Of a stretch of DNA of 64,000 bases, positions 1 to 8,883 are shown in pieces (the first letter of the stretch is position 1; each line of letters opens with the position of its first letter). This DNA is from Nocardia coubleae NBRC 108252. Its GTDB lineage: Bacteria > Actinomycetota > Actinomycetes > Mycobacteriales > Mycobacteriaceae. The position numbers and the translations under genes were made by a program. A model generated the notes under the pieces. That model saw nothing but the letters and a program-made list of their open reading frames with translations, was not told the origin of the DNA and made no database searches. The stretch is taken from the NCBI RefSeq assembly GCF_001612805.1, contig NZ_BDBD01000011.1, forward strand, positions 744,001-808,000, read 5' to 3'.

Positions 1-928
1 CGCGGTGCTGTTCTGCCTCGGCACCGCCTGGGTGCTCTCGCGCGGGATCGGCAGCGTCGGCCGGTTCGAGACCGTCGCGGTCGGCATCAAGGTCGCGCTG
101 GTCGTGCTCATCGTGGTGCTCGGTGTGTTCCACATCGACAGCGCCAACTACGACCCGTACTTCCCCTACGGCGCGGGCGCGGTGTGGACGGGCGCGGCGA
201 CGGTGTTCTTCGCGGTGTTCGGTTACGACGCCATGAGCACCGCCGCCGAGGAATCCATCGACGGGCGCAAACACCTGCCCAAGGCGATCATCTACTCCCT
301 CGCCATCGCGATGGTGCTCTACGTGCTGTGCACCCTGGTGCTCACCGGCATGCAGAAATACACCGAGATCAGCCCGACCAGCGGGTTCTCCACCGCCTTC
401 GAATCGGTCGGGATGCCGGGCGTCGCCAATATCATCGCCGTCGGCGCGATCGTCGGCATCATCACCGTCGTGCTCACCTTCATGCTCGGTGTCACCCGCG
501 TGTGGTTCGCGATGAGCCGAGACGGGCTGCTGCCCATCTGGTTCGCCAAGACCCACCCCACCCGCAAGGTGCCGACCAGGGTCACCTGGATCGTCGGCAT
601 CGGCGCGGCGATCCTGGCCGGTGTGCTGCCGATCAACACCGTCGCCGAGCTCACCAATATCGGCATCCTGATGGCGTTCATCGTGGTCTGTGTGGCCGTG
701 ATCGTGTTGCGGCGCACCAGGCCCGACGCGCCGCGCTCGTTCCGGCTGCCGTTGATGCCGGTTATCCCGCTGATCGGGATCGGCTTCTCGGCGTACCTGA
801 TCTGGTCGCTGCCGTGGGAGACCTGGGTGCGTTTCGCGGGCTGGTTGCTCGTCGGGCTCGTGGTGTATTTCGCCTACTCGCGCAAACATTCGCTGCTGAA
901 CCGGCCCGCACCGGAGAAGATCACCTAG
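1..928 (+). CDS. APC-family amino acid permease, C-terminal part (5' end outside window)
   Basis: This is the last ~308 codons of a polytopic membrane transporter. The frame is open from the window edge (first full codon at base 2) and stops at 926-928, so the real start lies upstream. Long hydrophobic segments alternate with short charged loops throughout. The segment around window residues 60-85 contains FAVFGYDAMSTAAEE, which matches the conserved loop of cationic amino acid/APC permeases (usual form F-x-x-F-x-G-F-D-x-x-x-T-x-A-E-E). The protein should import an amino acid or polyamine across the cytoplasmic membrane by cation symport or exchange; the substrate cannot be read from this fragment. 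It converges on the synthetase gene that ends 26 bases downstream. Confidence 0.85.
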   Translation, partial: AVLFCLGTAWVLSRGIGSVGRFETVAVGIKVALVVLIVVLGVFHIDSANYDPYFPYGAGAVWTGAATVFFAVFGYDAMSTAAEESIDGRKHLPKAIIYSLAIAMVLYVLCTLVLTGMQKYTEISPTSGFSTAFESVGMPGVANIIAVGAIVGIITVVLTFMLGVTRVWFAMSRDGLLPIWFAKTHPTRKVPTRVTWIVGIGAAILAGVLPINTVAELTNIGILMAFIVVCVAVIVLRRTRPDAPRSFRLPLMPVIPLIGIGFSAYLIWSLPWETWVRFAGWLLVGLVVYFAYSRKHSLLNRPAPEKIT

Positions 929-953
929 CCGCACCGGGGCAGGCGCCGTGCGA

Positions 954-3041
954 TCACTCGCTCAGCACCTGCTCCGGCCGGACGAGCATCCACTTGAGGA
1001 TCTTGCCGGTCTCCCCGCGCGGCAGCGCGTTGATGAAGGTGACATCGCGCGGCACCGAGAACCGGCTCAGGCGGTGACGGATATAGGTGCGGATCATGTC
1101 CGGATCCAGGCCCGCCCCTTCCCGTTTCACCACGAACGCGGCCAGGCGCTGCCCGAACTCGCGATCGGGGACACCGACCACGGCCACCTCGGTGATCTGC
1201 GGCAGGTGGGCCAGCGCCTCCTCGACCGGTCTCGGGAAGACGTTCTCGCCGCCGGAGATGATCATCTCGTCGTCGCGGCCCGCCACGAACAGCCTGCCCG
1301 AGGCGTCGAGATAGCCCAGGTCGCCGGTGTCGAGCATGCCGTCGGCTTCCTCCGGCGGTGCGGCGTTGACGTACCCGTCGAAGAGCATGTGGTTGGCGAC
1401 GAAGATGTGCCCGACCGCGCCGACCGGCACCGGGCGCAGATCGGGGCCGAGCACCCCCACGCGGGTACCCAGCGGCGGGCGGCCCGCCGTGGTCGGCGAG
1501 ACCCGCAGGTCGGCTGGCGTGGCCACGCTTGCCCAGGACACCTCGGTGGAGCCGTACACGTTGTAGAGCACGTCACCGTAGGTGTCGAGGAACCGCAGCA
1601 CGGTGGCACCGGCCAGCGGCGCACCACAGCTGACCACGTGCCGCAGACTCGACAGGTCGAAACTCGCGCGGACGTCGTCGGGGACGTCGAGGAGGCGTTC
1701 GACCATGGTCGGCACCACGATCAGGGTGGTGATGCGGTGTTCGCCGATCGAGCGAAGGCACTCGACCGCGTCGAAGCCGTCACTGAGCACGACGGTCGCG
1801 CGCAGTGCCGTGCTGAGCTGCAGCCCGGCCAACCCCCAGGTGTGGAACAACGGCGCGGGCACCAGCACCACTTCCTCCACGCGCAGCGGAATCCGCGACA
1901 GCAGGGCGGCGATGGTGCCGAAACCCTTGGCGTGCGGGCGGCGGGCGCCCTTGGGCGAGCCGCTGGTTCCCGAGGTGAGCACGATCAGCCTGCCGGGATG
2001 GGCGGGCACGGGAAAGTCCTCGACCCCCGCGGCGATCAGGCCGTCGATGGTCGCGCGTTGCGGATCGGGCGGGTTGGCGTCGGTGGTGAAACGCGGGATC
2101 TCGCTGTGCAGGTAGCGGATCAGCGTTTCGAGTTCCCCGTCGACGAACACCGCGCTGAGGCGATGACGCTGCACGATCTCCTCGATGCGCCGCCCGGAAA
2201 GCCCCGCGTTGAGCAGCGCGACGTCGACGCCGAGTTTGCCCGCGGCGACCATGGTCTCGACCATGCCCGCGTGATTGCGGGCCAGCAACCCGATCGCGTC
2301 ACCGGCGCGCATGCCGAGTTCGTACATGGCACCGGCCAGGGCGTCGGATCGCGTGTCGATCTCGCGGTAGGTCCGGGTGCCGAACCGATCGAGCACCGCG
2401 ACCCGGTCCGGGGAGTGCGCGGCACCGGCGGCGTAACCGCCCGCCAGGTTGAAGCCCCACTTCGACAGGGAGCGAAGCTGTTTGAGGATCGATACCGGTT
2501 CCGGACGCATCAGGCCGGTGGCCGCGATGGACCGCGCCACCCCGGCGTTGCGGCGCAACGGGGAGCGTTCGGCGTTGACGACCACCGACGACCTGGTCCC
2601 CGCGATCACGTCGGCGGTGCGGCGCAGACCCGCCTTCACCCAGTCGGTGACCACCGAGTTGCTGCGCTGCTCGAGCATCGGATGTACGCGGGCGGCGGCG
2701 AACAGCGTGATATCGAGCCGGGTGCGCTGCTGGTCGCCACGCAGCCGCACCGAGGCGAAGCTGCCGAGCGCGGGGCTGCGCAGTTCGAAGCTCTCGTACC
2801 AGCGGCCGATGCCGAGGACGAACTCATGGGTGTGGATGCCCGTGTCCACCGAGCCGACCCGGACCTGCCACACCACCGCTCCGTCGGGGTGATCGATCCG
2901 CTCGCAGGCGCCGATGCCGGTGAACATGCGGGGATAACTCTGCGGATCGAGCAGGACATCCCAGAGGGCTTGCCTGGCGATGGTGAAATCCGCGCTGACA
3001 TCGATGACGTCGGTGACCAAACTCCGTGCTCTTCCCAACAA
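954..3041 (-). CDS. SRPBCC domain fused to acyl-CoA synthetase (FadD-like)
   Basis: One 695-codon frame holds two unrelated folds. Residues ~9-150 look like an SRPBCC/polyketide-cyclase lipid-binding domain (start DVIDVSADFTIARQALW). Residues ~185-695 are an ANL adenylate-forming enzyme: phosphate loop SGTSGSPKG at 357-365, YGSTE and GRPPLGTR further on, TGDLGYLD, and the adenylation lysine K680 in GETGKILK. It should activate a fatty or aromatic acid to its CoA thioester in the cytoplasm. A family FadD is ~500-550 residues, so the extra ~150 residues are real added sequence. The start used is TTG at 3041; a second TTG seven codons inside is possible. It is divergent from the Clp ATPase gene, sharing the 261-base gap 3042-3302. 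Confidence 0.85.
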   Translation of the reverse strand: MLGRARSLVTDVIDVSADFTIARQALWDVLLDPQSYPRMFTGIGACERIDHPDGAVVWQVRVGSVDTGIHTHEFVLGIGRWYESFELRSPALGSFASVRLRGDQQRTRLDITLFAAARVHPMLEQRSNSVVTDWVKAGLRRTADVIAGTRSSVVVNAERSPLRRNAGVARSIAATGLMRPEPVSILKQLRSLSKWGFNLAGGYAAGAAHSPDRVAVLDRFGTRTYREIDTRSDALAGAMYELGMRAGDAIGLLARNHAGMVETMVAAGKLGVDVALLNAGLSGRRIEEIVQRHRLSAVFVDGELETLIRYLHSEIPRFTTDANPPDPQRATIDGLIAAGVEDFPVPAHPGRLIVLTSGTSGSPKGARRPHAKGFGTIAALLSRIPLRVEEVVLVPAPLFHTWGLAGLQLSTALRATVVLSDGFDAVECLRSIGEHRITTLIVVPTMVERLLDVPDDVRASFDLSSLRHVVSCGAPLAGATVLRFLDTYGDVLYNVYGSTEVSWASVATPADLRVSPTTAGRPPLGTRVGVLGPDLRPVPVGAVGHIFVANHMLFDGYVNAAPPEEADGMLDTGDLGYLDASGRLFVAGRDDEMIISGGENVFPRPVEEALAHLPQITEVAVVGVPDREFGQRLAAFVVKREGAGLDPDMIRTYIRHRLSRFSVPRDVTFINALPRGETGKILKWMLVRPEQVLSE

Positions 3042-3302
3042 CCGGGCACGACGGTCGATCCCGCCGTGCGGGTCGTCACGCTACCGTCGAGCGCCGTCCC
3101 AGAACCAAGAATCAGACGAATCCGGTGGTATCGGGCGGTTTCCACCGGATTTTGGTCGGTCCGCCATCGGCTCGACGACGCGGATGTGAAACTGCCCAAT
3201 GGCTTGCACAGCACCGGAGGATGCCGAAGTATTGCTGGAAGCACGGTCCCGATCTACAGGAGTCGCCGCTGGCTGCGGCACGACGAGCGAAGAGGTGCGG
3301 AC

Positions 3303-5861
3303 ATGACAGCGAGCTGGCCCGGTTCGAGCGATCCCTTCGACGACATCTTCCAGCGCTTTTTCGGTTCCGGGATGTCGGCGAAACCGCCAGTGCAACGCAT
3401 CGACCTGAGCCGTCTGATGACCGACGACGCGAAGTTGCTGGTCGGTGCGGCGCGGCAGGCTGCCCAGCAATGGGGCAACCCGGAGATCACGCCCGAGCAC
3501 CTGCTCTACGCCGCCGCCGAGACCGAACCCGCGCGCGACATGATCGATGAACTGAGCCTCGATGCCGACCAGGTCGCCGAGCAGATGCAGGACTACCTCG
3601 ACACCGGTGCGGCCGGCGGGTACGACCTGGCCGACATCACCCTCAGCCCGGCGACCAAGCTGGCCATGCGTGCCGCCCAGCGTCAGGCCGCGCAGTCCGG
3701 CAGCACCTACATCGGGCCCGAACACATCCTGCTCGGCATCGCCTCGCTGCCCGACAGCATCGCGGCCCAGACGCTGGTCGCGGGTCTGGCGGCCAGCCAG
3801 AGCGGTGGCGGCCCGACACCGGGCACGGCAGCCGCGCAGGCCAAACGCCAGCAGCAGAAGACCGATACCCCGACGCTGGACGAATACGGTCGCGATCTCA
3901 CCGCCGAAGCCCGTGAGGGCCTGATCGACCCGGTGGTCGGGCGGGCGGAGGAGATCGAGGAATCCATCGAGATCCTGTCCCGGCGACGCAAGAACAACCC
4001 GGTCCTGATCGGTGATCCCGGTGTCGGCAAGACCGCGATCGTGGAGGGTCTGGCTCAGCGCATCGTCAACGGCGACGTGCCGACCTCGCTCGCCGACCGC
4101 CGGGTGATCGCCCTGGACGTCGGCTCCCTGGTGGCGGGCAGCAAGTATCGCGGTGAGTTCGAGGAACGGCTCACCAAGATCCTCGACGAGGTCCGCGCCC
4201 ACAAGGACGAACTCGTGGTGTTCATCGACGAGCTGCACACCATCGTCGGCGCCGGTGGTGGCGGCGAGGGTTCGATGGACGCGGGCAACCTGCTCAAGCC
4301 CGCTCTCGCGCGCGGTGACCTACACGTCGTCGGTGCGACGACGATCGACGAATACCGCAAGTACATCGAGAAGGACGCCGCGCTCGAGCGCCGGTTCCAG
4401 CCGGTGATGGTCGCCGAGCCCTCGGTGGCCGACACGATCGAGATCCTGCGCGGGCTGGCCGACGTGTACGAGGAACACCACCAGGTGCGCTACTCCGACG
4501 AGTCGCTGGTCGCGGCGGCGCAACTGTCGGATCGCTACATCACCGACCGGTTCATGCCCGACAAGGCGATCGACCTGGTCGACCAGGCCGGCGCGCGGGT
4601 GCGGTTGCGTTCGGGCACCGCCGACCCGGAGGTCAAGGCCAAGGAAGACGAGATCGCGCGGCTGTACCGGGAGAAGGACGCGGCGGTCGACAACGAGGAT
4701 TACGAGAAGGCCAAGGCACTCAAGGCCGAGATCGCCGCCGCCGAGGAGGAACTGGAGGAATCCGGTGCCACCTCCGCGGAACCGGAGGTGCAGGTGGTCG
4801 ACATCGCCGAGGTCATCTCGCGGCGCACCGGCATTCCGGTGGCCGACCTGACCGCCGAGGAGAAGCAGCGCCTGCTCGAGCTGGAGAACGTGCTGCACAA
4901 GCGGGTGATCGGGCAGAACGAGGCGATCGTCGCGGTCGCCGAGGCGGTGCGCCGGGCGCGTGCCGGGCTCAAGGACCCGAACCGGCCCATCGGGTCCTTC
5001 CTGTTCCTCGGCCCGACCGGTGTCGGCAAGACCGAGCTGGCCAAGGCGCTGGCCGAGGCGGTGTTCGGCGACGAGGACCGGCTGATCCGCTTCGACATGA
5101 GCGAGTTCCAGGAGAAGCACACGGTCTCGCGGCTCGTCGGCGCCCCGCCCGGATATGTCGGGTACGACGATGCCGCCCAGCTCACCGACAAGGTGCGCCG
5201 TCAGCCGTACTCGGTGATCCTGTTCGACGAGGTCGAGAAGGCGCACCCCGACGTGTTCAACGTGCTGCTGCAGTTGCTCGACGACGGGCACGTCACCGAT
5301 TCCAAGGGCCGCACCGTGGATTTCAAGAACACCATCGTCATCATGACCTCCAACATCGGCTCGCAGCTGATTCTCGACGCGCCCGCCGGTGATCTGGATT
5401 CGATCGTCCCCCAGCTCGAGGAGAAGTTGCGGTCGCACTTCCGGCCGGAGTTCCTCAACCGGATCGACGAGCAGATCGTGTTCCACCGGCTCGACAAGTC
5501 GCAGCTCGAGGAGATCGTCGGGCTCATCCTCGACCGCACACGGCGCATGCTCGCGGCCCAGGACGTCGAACTCGACATCAGTCAGCCGGCGGTGGACTGG
5601 TTGGGCGAGAAGGGTTTCCAGCCCGAGTTCGGTGCCCGGCCGTTGCGTCGTACGGTGCAGCGCGAACTCGACAACCGAGTGTCGCGGCTGCTGCTCGACG
5701 GCGGGCTGGAGCCCGGCGGCACGGTGCACGTCGACACCTCGGGCGACGATCTGGTGGTCACCGCGACCATGCCCGACAACCCGTCCGCGGGCAACGGTGC
5801 GGCACCGAAGAAGAGCTCCAAGAAGAAGGGCTCCGACAAGAAGCTGGTCGACTCGAAGTGA
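3303..5861 (+). CDS. ClpC-type AAA+ unfoldase (Clp protease ATPase subunit)
   Basis: The 852-residue protein has the full class-I Clp layout. A Clp N-domain pair spans ~33-165. The first AAA+ module has Walker A GDPGVGKT at 237-244 and Walker [10 protein letters not shown] short UVR-like helical segment sits at ~454-478 ([11 protein letters not shown]). The second AAA+ module has GPTGVGKT at 570-577, and the C-terminal D2-small domain and a lysine-rich tail follow. The UVR-like insert and the absence of a long ClpB coiled-coil propeller favour ClpC over ClpB. It unfolds substrates for ClpP or acts as a disaggregase. ATG at 3303 is chosen because the N-domain begins there; the same frame is open far upstream but that part is antisense to the synthetase. 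Being apart from ribosomal or lysS genes, it may be a second ClpC paralogue. Confidence 0.9.
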   Translation: MTASWPGSSDPFDDIFQRFFGSGMSAKPPVQRIDLSRLMTDDAKLLVGAARQAAQQWGNPEITPEHLLYAAAETEPARDMIDELSLDADQVAEQMQDYLDTGAAGGYDLADITLSPATKLAMRAAQRQAAQSGSTYIGPEHILLGIASLPDSIAAQTLVAGLAASQSGGGPTPGTAAAQAKRQQQKTDTPTLDEYGRDLTAEAREGLIDPVVGRAEEIEESIEILSRRRKNNPVLIGDPGVGKTAIVEGLAQRIVNGDVPTSLADRRVIALDVGSLVAGSKYRGEFEERLTKILDEVRAHKDELVVFIDELHTIVGAGGGGEGSMDAGNLLKPALARGDLHVVGATTIDEYRKYIEKDAALERRFQPVMVAEPSVADTIEILRGLADVYEEHHQVRYSDESLVAAAQLSDRYITDRFMPDKAIDLVDQAGARVRLRSGTADPEVKAKEDEIARLYREKDAAVDNEDYEKAKALKAEIAAAEEELEESGATSAEPEVQVVDIAEVISRRTGIPVADLTAEEKQRLLELENVLHKRVIGQNEAIVAVAEAVRRARAGLKDPNRPIGSFLFLGPTGVGKTELAKALAEAVFGDEDRLIRFDMSEFQEKHTVSRLVGAPPGYVGYDDAAQLTDKVRRQPYSVILFDEVEKAHPDVFNVLLQLLDDGHVTDSKGRTVDFKNTIVIMTSNIGSQLILDAPAGDLDSIVPQLEEKLRSHFRPEFLNRIDEQIVFHRLDKSQLEEIVGLILDRTRRMLAAQDVELDISQPAVDWLGEKGFQPEFGARPLRRTVQRELDNRVSRLLLDGGLEPGGTVHVDTSGDDLVVTATMPDNPSAGNGAAPKKSSKKKGSDKKLVDSK

Positions 5862-5867
5862 GTCGAA

Positions 5868-5907
5868 CGACGGTGGCCCGGTCCGCGGAAGGACCGGGCC
5901 ACCGTCG
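5868..5907. terminator. Strong hairpin terminator between convergent genes
   Basis: A perfect 17-base-pair inverted repeat (5868-5884 with 5891-5907) with a 6-base loop starts 7 bases after the Clp ATPase stop codon. The opposing secreted-protein gene stops at 5918. There is no T-run, as is usual in high-GC actinomycetes. Its position suits a bidirectional terminator. Confidence 0.8.
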
Positions 5908-5917
5908 TCTCAGCGAG

Positions 5918-6310
5918 TCAGCCGCCGGTGACCACGCAGGACTCGCCGAAGCGGTACCCACGGCCGACGCTCACGTCGACGGCGCGACCGACACCGTCCT
6001 GGACGGCGGCCAGGGTATGAGCCCCCGTACTCGACGGCACCCACGGCATGGTGGCGATGCCGTCGGTGGGGTTCACGACCGCGAGCAGCGTGCCGTTGTC
6101 GTAGAACGCGACAGGAACGATGCCGACACTGAGCCGAGCCTCGAGGTAATGGGTGCACCCGGTGCCGTAGTTCGTCGAACTTCCCACGCTCAGGCTGGGG
6201 TTCACCGTCAGTTGTGACACCCCGGCCGAAGCCGTCGGCGCACCGAACATCACTGCCGCGACGGCCGTTCCGACGGCCGCGACGGCCACACCGCAAGTCC
6301 TGTCACTCAT
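5918..6310 (-). CDS. Small secreted protein, Ig-like (unknown function)
   Basis: The 130-residue product has a typical Sec signal peptide: a short polar start, a hydrophobic Ala/Val core, and a cleavage site after PTASA (A29). The mature ~100 residues are rich in Ser, Thr, Gly and Val. They contain two cysteines (C52 and C125) that could form one disulfide, and the pattern of a small beta-sandwich (FYDNGTLLAVV, TGAHTLAAVQDG). Similar small exported proteins are common in Nocardia and Rhodococcus. I do not recognise a defined function. ATG at 6310 has AAGGAC upstream. It ends at the shared hairpin with the Clp gene. Confidence 0.75.
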   Translation of the reverse strand: MSDRTCGVAVAAVGTAVAAVMFGAPTASAGVSQLTVNPSLSVGSSTNYGTGCTHYLEARLSVGIVPVAFYDNGTLLAVVNPTDGIATMPWVPSSTGAHTLAAVQDGVGRAVDVSVGRGYRFGESCVVTGG

Positions 6311-6333
6311 ATCTCACGTCCTTGTGCTGCGAG

Positions 6334-6355
6334 GCCGGCCGAACGCGAGGCCGGC
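6334..6355 (-). terminator. Possible hairpin after the LPMO locus
   Basis: GCCGGCC at 6334-6340 pairs with GGCCGGC at 6349-6355 (7 base pairs, 8-base loop) about 75 bases beyond the last codon of the LPMO/CBM reading frame, read on the minus strand. On that strand it is not followed by a T-run. It could equally lie in the leader of the 130-residue secreted protein gene. Weak call. Confidence 0.25.
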
Positions 6356-6429
6356 GAGGTTTTCCCAATCCTGGCCCCATCCGCACACCGATGGTGGGAG
6401 AAACACCCGAATCGCTCGCATTCGTCCAG

Positions 6430-6741
6430 CTACCCCTGCGACCAGAGGGCCGGGGTGTTCGGCGGGGTCCAGTTGGGGTCGTGGACGGTGTGGGCCTGGC
6501 GGCAGGTGTAAGTGACGCCCTGGTAGGTGACCCTGTCGCCGATGGCGTAGGTGGCGCCCTGACGCCACGTCGATGCCGCCGGTGCTGTCGTCGTGGGGTG
6601 TTCGTGTCCCCCACCCGGCTGCGAGGTCGTCGGCGGCGCGGTGCTGGTGGCCGGTGGATTCGTGGTGGTCACCGGCGGTTTGGTGGTGGTCGGCGGCGCG
6701 GGTGGGGTGGTGGTCGGCGCCGGCGGCTTCGTGGTCGTTGC
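6430..6741 (-). pseudogene. Severed linker and C-terminal chitin-binding module (CBM5/12) of the LPMO
   Basis: Directly after the TAG codon at 6744-6742 the same reading frame continues without a break for 104 sense-and-stop codons. It encodes a Thr/Pro linker (repeats of TTTKPP and PPAPTTT type) and then a ~45-residue CBM5/12-like module with the aromatic pattern STWRQGATYAIGDRV, YQGVTYTCRQAHT and ALWSQG at the end. This is the standard architecture AA10-linker-CBM5/12 of actinobacterial chitin-active LPMOs. The amber codon is therefore the only thing separating the domains. No start codon with a good ribosome site lies at its own beginning. Either the gene is broken, the stop is read through, or the base is a sequencing error. 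Confidence 0.75.
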
Positions 6742-7260
6742 CTACGGGGTGCCGTCGCCGATCTCGAGGTCGACACAGCTGTAGAAGGCGGCCGCGGTGT
6801 CTCCGATGTTCCAGACCGCGCGCAATTTCTGCCGACCGGTGTACTGCGACAGGTCGATGGTGTGGGTTACCTCCATCGGGGGCTGCTCGTTCCGCCCGTC
6901 GATCACGGCGACCCGGGTATTCCCGATAAAGTACTCCCAGTCGGCGGTGCGATGATTGGCGGTGTTCTTCCAGGTGAATGTGACGCTGCCGGAAACTCGC
7001 TGTGGAACCCAGCCGAGGCTGTCGTCGTCGAGTTCCGGGTATTTGTTCGCGCTGCAATTGGTGAGCCCTTTCGGCCCCTCGACACTCTGCGGCTCGTATT
7101 TCACCGCACCGCAGGAGACGAGCCCGCGCGCACATTGTTCCTGCCTGCTGGCCGGGCCGGTGACCCAGCCGTGCGCATTCGCGACCGAGGGCGGGGCGAG
7201 CAGAGCAGCGACGGGCGCCAAGGCAAGCGCGCCGGCGACCACGACAATTCGACTTCTCAC
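6742..7260 (-). CDS. Secreted lytic polysaccharide monooxygenase, AA10 family, ending at an in-frame amber codon
   Basis: The start is GTG at 7260, with AAGGGAG seven bases upstream. The 29-residue signal peptide ends ANA, so the mature protein begins with His30 in HGWVTGP, as required for the copper histidine brace. The second brace histidine is H103 in NHRTADWEYF, a hallmark AA10 stretch. Cysteines C43, C50 and C69 are in positions typical of disulfides. The enzyme should cleave crystalline chitin (or cellulose) oxidatively outside the cell, using copper and a reductant or peroxide. The 172-residue product is only the catalytic domain, because TAG at 6744-6742 stops translation just before a Thr/Pro linker and a chitin-binding module in the same frame. 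Confidence 0.85.
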   Translation of the reverse strand: MRSRIVVVAGALALAPVAALLAPPSVANAHGWVTGPASRQEQCARGLVSCGAVKYEPQSVEGPKGLTNCSANKYPELDDDSLGWVPQRVSGSVTFTWKNTANHRTADWEYFIGNTRVAVIDGRNEQPPMEVTHTIDLSQYTGRQKLRAVWNIGDTAAAFYSCVDLEIGDGTP

Positions 7261-7369
7261 TATCAATACTCCCTTGAAACACACACGGAAATGGACGGCA
7301 GAGGCCGGCGTGCCATCCGTGGACCATTTCGAGCGACGATAAAGAACAGTTCGATTCGAACTGACTGGG

Positions 7370-7398
7370 ACAGTAGGGGCAAGAAGATCACGGGTCAA
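7370..7398 (-). promoter_or_regulatory. Candidate sigma-70-type promoter of the LPMO gene
   Basis: On the minus strand TTGACC (7398-7393) and TACTGT (7375-7370) are separated by 17 bases. This would give a leader of ~105 bases before GTG 7260. The rest of the gap 7399-7589 shows no gene-like frame and is richer in AT than its surroundings. Confidence 0.35.
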
Positions 7399-7589
7399 CA
7401 GTCGTGGCGGCGAAGAATTCGCTTACCCGCCGGTATTTCCACACAATGGACGATTCTGCGAATTCAGCGAATTCCGTCAGCAGAACCAACCGGTACGAAC
7501 CCGTGGCAATATCTCGGCTAATTGCACAGTTGAGAGAACTGACGCTGTTTGCCGGACATTGTCGACAGTTTGCTCGGGAGCAGACGACA

Positions 7590-7625
7590 ACCGCCCACCA
7601 CCGAGTAGTTCCGGTGGTGGGCGGT
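7590..7625 (-). terminator. Terminator of the first conservon operon
   Basis: A perfect 14-base-pair inverted repeat (7590-7603 with 7612-7625, 8-base loop) lies 46 bases beyond the P450 stop codon on the minus strand. It separates the conservon operon from the LPMO promoter region. Confidence 0.75.
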
Positions 7626-7671
7626 ATGAGCGAATCTCGAGCGACTCCCCGAAATTCCGGGGACAACCCGA

Positions 7672-8883
7672 TCAGGGCATCGGCAGGGGCGGTGTATTCG
7701 GGAAGACGACCGGCAGCGCGGCCAGGGACCGATGGAACGGGCCGGGGCGCCAGACCAGCTCTTCGGGGGGTACGGCGAGCCGGATCTCCGGCAGGGCGTC
7801 GAGCAGCTGATCGATGGCGTCTTGCACGATCAGGTACGCGACCGATTTCGCGGGGCAACCGTGCGGGCCGGTGCTCCATGACAGGTGGGCGCGATTGTGG
7901 ATCACGTCCAGGCCCGCGATCGCCGGGTCGTTGTTGCAGGCCGCCATGCTGATGACGACCGGTTCGTGCGCGGGCAGCCAGGTGTCCTCGATGAGGGTCG
8001 GCTGCCGGGGGTAGGTCATGCAGAAGTTGGCCAGCGGCGGGTCGGTGAACAACACCTCGTCGAGGGCGTCGCGGGTCGACATACTGCCGCCGAGCACATC
8101 GCCGGCGAAGCGGTCGTCGGTGAGCATCAGGCGCAGCGTGTTGACCACCAGATTGAGCATGGGCTCGATGCCCGCGCCGTAGAGCACCAGCAGCTGGTGC
8201 ACCAGTTCCTCGTCGGTGAGCGCCGCCGGGTGCTGCAGCAGCCGGGTCGCCACGTCGTCGCCCGGCTCGCGTTTGCGCAGCCCGACCAGGTCGGCCAGGG
8301 CGTTGGCCACCAGGTTGTTGCCCGCCTCGGCGTCGGTGCCGCCCTCGAAGATCTGCGACATCCCGGTGGCCACCTGCTGACCGATCTCGGGCGTGCAGCC
8401 GAGCATCGAGTTCAGCGCCTGGAACACCAGGGGAAACGCGTACTGGCTCAACAGGTCCGCCGAGCCGCTGGCACAGAAGTTGTTGATGAGCGGGATGGCG
8501 AACTGCTCGACCGTGCTGTGCATCGCGTACAGGTCGACCCCGGCCAGACCGGCCACATTGGCCTGCCGGTAGCGGGCGTGCTCGGCACCGGTGGTGCGCA
8601 GGGCCGCGGGACGGAACTGCAGCATCGGCAGCACCGGGCAGTCCTTGGGAATGTTGCGTTCCCACATGCGCGGGTCGGCCGGGAAGTGGTCGGGATCGTT
8701 GAGGATCCGTACCGCGGTGTGATAGCCGATCACCAGGGTGGCCCGGATTCCCGGTGAGAGTTCAACGGGGACAAGGGATCCGAACCGTTCCCGCATCTGC
8801 CGGTAGGCAGCTTGCGGGTCGGCCGCGAATTCGGGCGAATACATCGGCACCCGGATATCGGCCGCGAGGTCTTGCAAGGTCAC
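7672..8883 (-). CDS. Conservon cytochrome P450 without the ExxR motif (CYP157-like)
   Basis: The 403-residue soluble protein has P450 features: HARYR in the C-helix region, and the heme-ligand loop STGPHGC with Cys343. The usual K-helix ExxR is replaced by E276-V-L-F279 before TDPP, and the I-helix reads GAGIEP at 236-241 with no catalytic threonine. Streptomyces CYP157 proteins, also encoded in conservons, are known to lack ExxR, so this is a family trait rather than decay; the paralogue at 62327 shows the same pattern. Its GTG start overlaps the GTPase stop as GTGA, so it is translationally coupled as the last gene of the operon. Its substrate is unknown and a sensory rather than monooxygenase role is possible. 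Confidence 0.88.
   Translation of the reverse strand: MTLQDLAADIRVPMYSPEFAADPQAAYRQMRERFGSLVPVELSPGIRATLVIGYHTAVRILNDPDHFPADPRMWERNIPKDCPVLPMLQFRPAALRTTGAEHARYRQANVAGLAGVDLYAMHSTVEQFAIPLINNFCASGSADLLSQYAFPLVFQALNSMLGCTPEIGQQVATGMSQIFEGGTDAEAGNNLVANALADLVGLRKREPGDDVATRLLQHPAALTDEELVHQLLVLYGAGIEPMLNLVVNTLRLMLTDDRFAGDVLGGSMSTRDALDEVLFTDPPLANFCMTYPRQPTLIEDTWLPAHEPVVISMAACNNDPAIAGLDVIHNRAHLSWSTGPHGCPAKSVAYLIVQDAIDQLLDALPEIRLAVPPEELVWRPGPFHRSLAALPVVFPNTPPLPMP

Noticed and set aside
948..3302. Open frame on the plus strand joined in phase to the Clp ATPase, as if it were a 1637-residue protein
   Set aside because: Its sequence is low-complexity and rich in His, Arg and Asp as expected for the antisense of a GC-rich gene, and it lies opposite the well-supported SRPBCC/FadD fusion. 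The Clp N-domain begins at ATG 3303.
6311..6429. A possible small gene between the secreted protein and the LPMO locus
   Set aside because: The 119-base gap has no start with a ribosome site and is better explained by a promoter and a weak hairpin.
7388..8665. A 425-codon minus-strand frame overlapping the first conservon P450
   Set aside because: Out-of-phase shadow of the P450 gene; Arg/Pro-rich with no motif.
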